Assembly: GCA_937974195.1 (NCBI GenBank)
Contig: CALJIC010000139.1
Location: 1-64,000, forward strand
Source of the DNA: an uncultured Roseiflexaceae bacterium
GTDB taxonomy: Bacteria > Chloroflexota > Chloroflexia > Chloroflexales > Roseiflexaceae
Length of the DNA: 64,000 bases
Reading direction: 5' to 3'
The notes beneath the pieces were generated by a model. The model did no database searches. It was not told the DNA's origin and was given only the letters and a program-made list of their open reading frames with translations. Position numbers and translations under genes: made by a program. Within the stretch, counting starts at the first letter, position 1. Each line of letters begins with the position of its first letter. Of the stretch, positions 62,142 through 64,000 are shown in pieces.

Positions 62142-63278
62142 ATGGCGCAACTTGCACAACCGGCCCCCGCAGCCGCACCGTTCCCGCAGATCAGGCGGCG
62201 CCGCGAGAGCTACACCGACCTGGTGTGGCGCAAGTTTCGCAAGAGCAAGATCGCGATCGCCGGCGGGCTGATCATCATCACCCTGGTCGTGCTCGCGGTC
62301 TGCTCGGACTTCTTCTCGTCCACCGACCCGGTGGCGATCAACATGCAGCAGGCCTACTACCCGCCCCAGCCGATCTACTTCGTGGACCCGTGGGGGCGCT
62401 TCAGCCTGCAGCCGTTCACCTACCCGCTGAGGTCGGAGATCGACCCGGCCACGTTCCTGCCGAGCTGGCGGATGGACACCAGCCGGCCGTGCAAGATCAG
62501 CTTCTTCGTCCAGAGCTGGGAGTACAAGTTCCTCGGGCTGTTCCCCTCCCGGCTGCACCTGTACGGCGTCGAGGAGGGCTGCACCTTCTACCTGCTGGGA
62601 ACCGACAAGTTCGGGCGCGACCTGTTCGGGCGCATCGCGCTGGCCGGGCGCATCTCGCTGATGCTCGCCACCGCCGCGACGCTGATCATCGTCTCGATCG
62701 GCTCGACGGTCGGGATCGTCTCCGGCTACTACGGCGGCTGGGTGGATAACCTGATCCAGCGCTTCATCGAGTTCGTGCAGGCGTTCCCGACCCTGCCGCT
62801 CTGGATGGCGCTCGCGGCCGTCATCCCGATCACCTGGGACCAGCGGCTGATCTTCGTCACCATGTCGTGTATCTTCGCGCTGCTGGGCTGGACGCTGCTG
62901 GCGCGCGAGCTGCGCGGCAAGGTGCTGGCCCTGCGCGAGACGGACTTCATCATGGCGGCGAAGGAGATGGGCGCCTCGGACCGGCGCATCATCTTCCGCC
63001 ACCTGTTCCCGAACTGCCTGAGCCACGTGATCGTGGTGCTGACGCTGACGATCCCGTCGATCATCCTGGCCGAGAGCTTCCTGAGCTTCCTCGGGATCGG
63101 CATCCAGGAGCCGCTGGTGAGCTGGGGGACGCTGATGCGCGAGGCGCAGAGCCTGCAGACGCTCGGCTCGAACCCGTGGCTCATGTGGCCGGTGGCGTTC
63201 ATCCTGCTGGCGGTGATCGGCTTCAACTTCCTGGGCGACGGGCTGCGCGATGCGGTCGACCCCTACTCGATCGTCTAG
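62142..63278 (+). CDS. ABC transporter permease (DppC/OppC type) with enlarged external loop
   Basis: 378 residues, about 70 longer than common DppC. N-terminal 'KFRKSKIAIAGGLIIITLVVLAVCSDFF' is helix 1. A long extracytoplasmic segment (about 55-155, 'YYPPQPIYFVDPWGRFSLQPFTYP...') is expanded, then 'GTDKFGRDLFGRIALAGRISLML' (DppC signature) and EAA loop 'DFIMAAKEMGASDRRIIFRHLFPN'. Starts behind AGAGGAGCAG. Confidence 0.94.
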   Translation: MAQLAQPAPAAAPFPQIRRRRESYTDLVWRKFRKSKIAIAGGLIIITLVVLAVCSDFFSSTDPVAINMQQAYYPPQPIYFVDPWGRFSLQPFTYPLRSEIDPATFLPSWRMDTSRPCKISFFVQSWEYKFLGLFPSRLHLYGVEEGCTFYLLGTDKFGRDLFGRIALAGRISLMLATAATLIIVSIGSTVGIVSGYYGGWVDNLIQRFIEFVQAFPTLPLWMALAAVIPITWDQRLIFVTMSCIFALLGWTLLARELRGKVLALRETDFIMAAKEMGASDRRIIFRHLFPNCLSHVIVVLTLTIPSIILAESFLSFLGIGIQEPLVSWGTLMREAQSLQTLGSNPWLMWPVAFILLAVIGFNFLGDGLRDAVDPYSIV

Positions 63279-63402
63279 CCCGCCACGCCCACGCTTCGGG
63301 CGCAAAAGTGCAATGTGCAATGCGTAAGGCGTAAGAGAACCATTCCCGAGTGACTGGAGCATTACGGCGCGCGCATCACAGCGAACAGATGACGGAACGG
63401 CA
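63279..63402. repeat. Tandem 7-base duplications between permease and second ATPase
   Basis: At about 63308-63336 TGCAATG is doubled and is followed by doubled CGTAAGG/CGTAAGA. The remaining spacer has no recognised feature. Confidence 0.5.

Positions 63403-64000
<598 letters not shown>

Overview
The window is a contiguous stretch of a high-GC bacterial chromosome. The gene set suggests a member of the Chloroflexota, possibly of the Chloroflexales/Kouleothrix kind: a DUF951 protein next to a MazG/tetrapyrrole-methylase fusion, large AfsR/LuxR-type ATPase regulators, multi-GAF kinases, a KorAB pair with a fused gamma-alpha subunit, and palindromic 'GGGGAGGC-nnn-GCCTCCCC' interspersed repeats. 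The placement is inference. No rRNA, tRNA, IS element or CRISPR array was seen.

Left part (1-19.5 kb): one long leftward exopolysaccharide locus. Reading in the direction of transcription it holds a BTAD-type regulator, a truncated NusG/RfaH-like antiterminator, a coiled-coil HlyD-like adaptor, a Wzz/BY-kinase, a priming sugar-phosphate transferase, a Gfo/Idh oxidoreductase with a DegT aminotransferase (amino-sugar synthesis), Wzx flippase, Wzy/ligase-like polymerase, four glycosyltransferases, an alpha/alpha-toroid protein, a methyltransferase and an asparagine-synthase-like amidotransferase. Most of these genes are tightly spaced or overlapping, and the wzy/wzx part is visibly less GC-rich than the rest of the window.

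Middle (20-33 kb): an orphan NarL-type response regulator diverges from an MmyB-type XRE regulator that precedes a heme catalase. After a strong terminator comes a small AT-rich island with a multi-half-site operator and a 67-residue membrane protein. Opposite lies a three-gene operon (flavoprotein, polytopic membrane protein, AhpD-like peroxidase). The AhpD-like gene is interrupted by an in-frame TGA exactly at the second cysteine of the CxxC...H motif, and a bacterial-SECIS-like hairpin with a GGUC loop follows at the right distance. I read it as a probable selenoprotein, and it is the most notable item here. A LuxR-family ATPase regulator, LepA/EF-4 and a parvulin-type lipoprotein follow.

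Right part (33-64 kb): housekeeping and envelope genes (MazG, DUF951, NfeD-like plus stomatin-like pair, leucyl aminopeptidase, metallo-beta-lactamase-fold hydrolase, a 1016-residue GAF/PAS histidine kinase, lytic transglycosylase lipoprotein, a stand-alone DUF692/MNIO protein, FolC, a C-terminally shortened TIM-barrel isomerase, a single-domain receiver), then the ferredoxin-dependent 2-oxoacid oxidoreductase KorAB. The window ends with an AraC regulator carrying a periplasmic-binding-protein-like domain and GAF region, followed by a complete family-5 (peptide/nickel/oligosaccharide type) ABC importer operon whose second ATPase runs off the right edge. Two copies of a 9-bp direct repeat spaced 23 bp sit between the regulator and the transporter and are candidate sites for that regulator.
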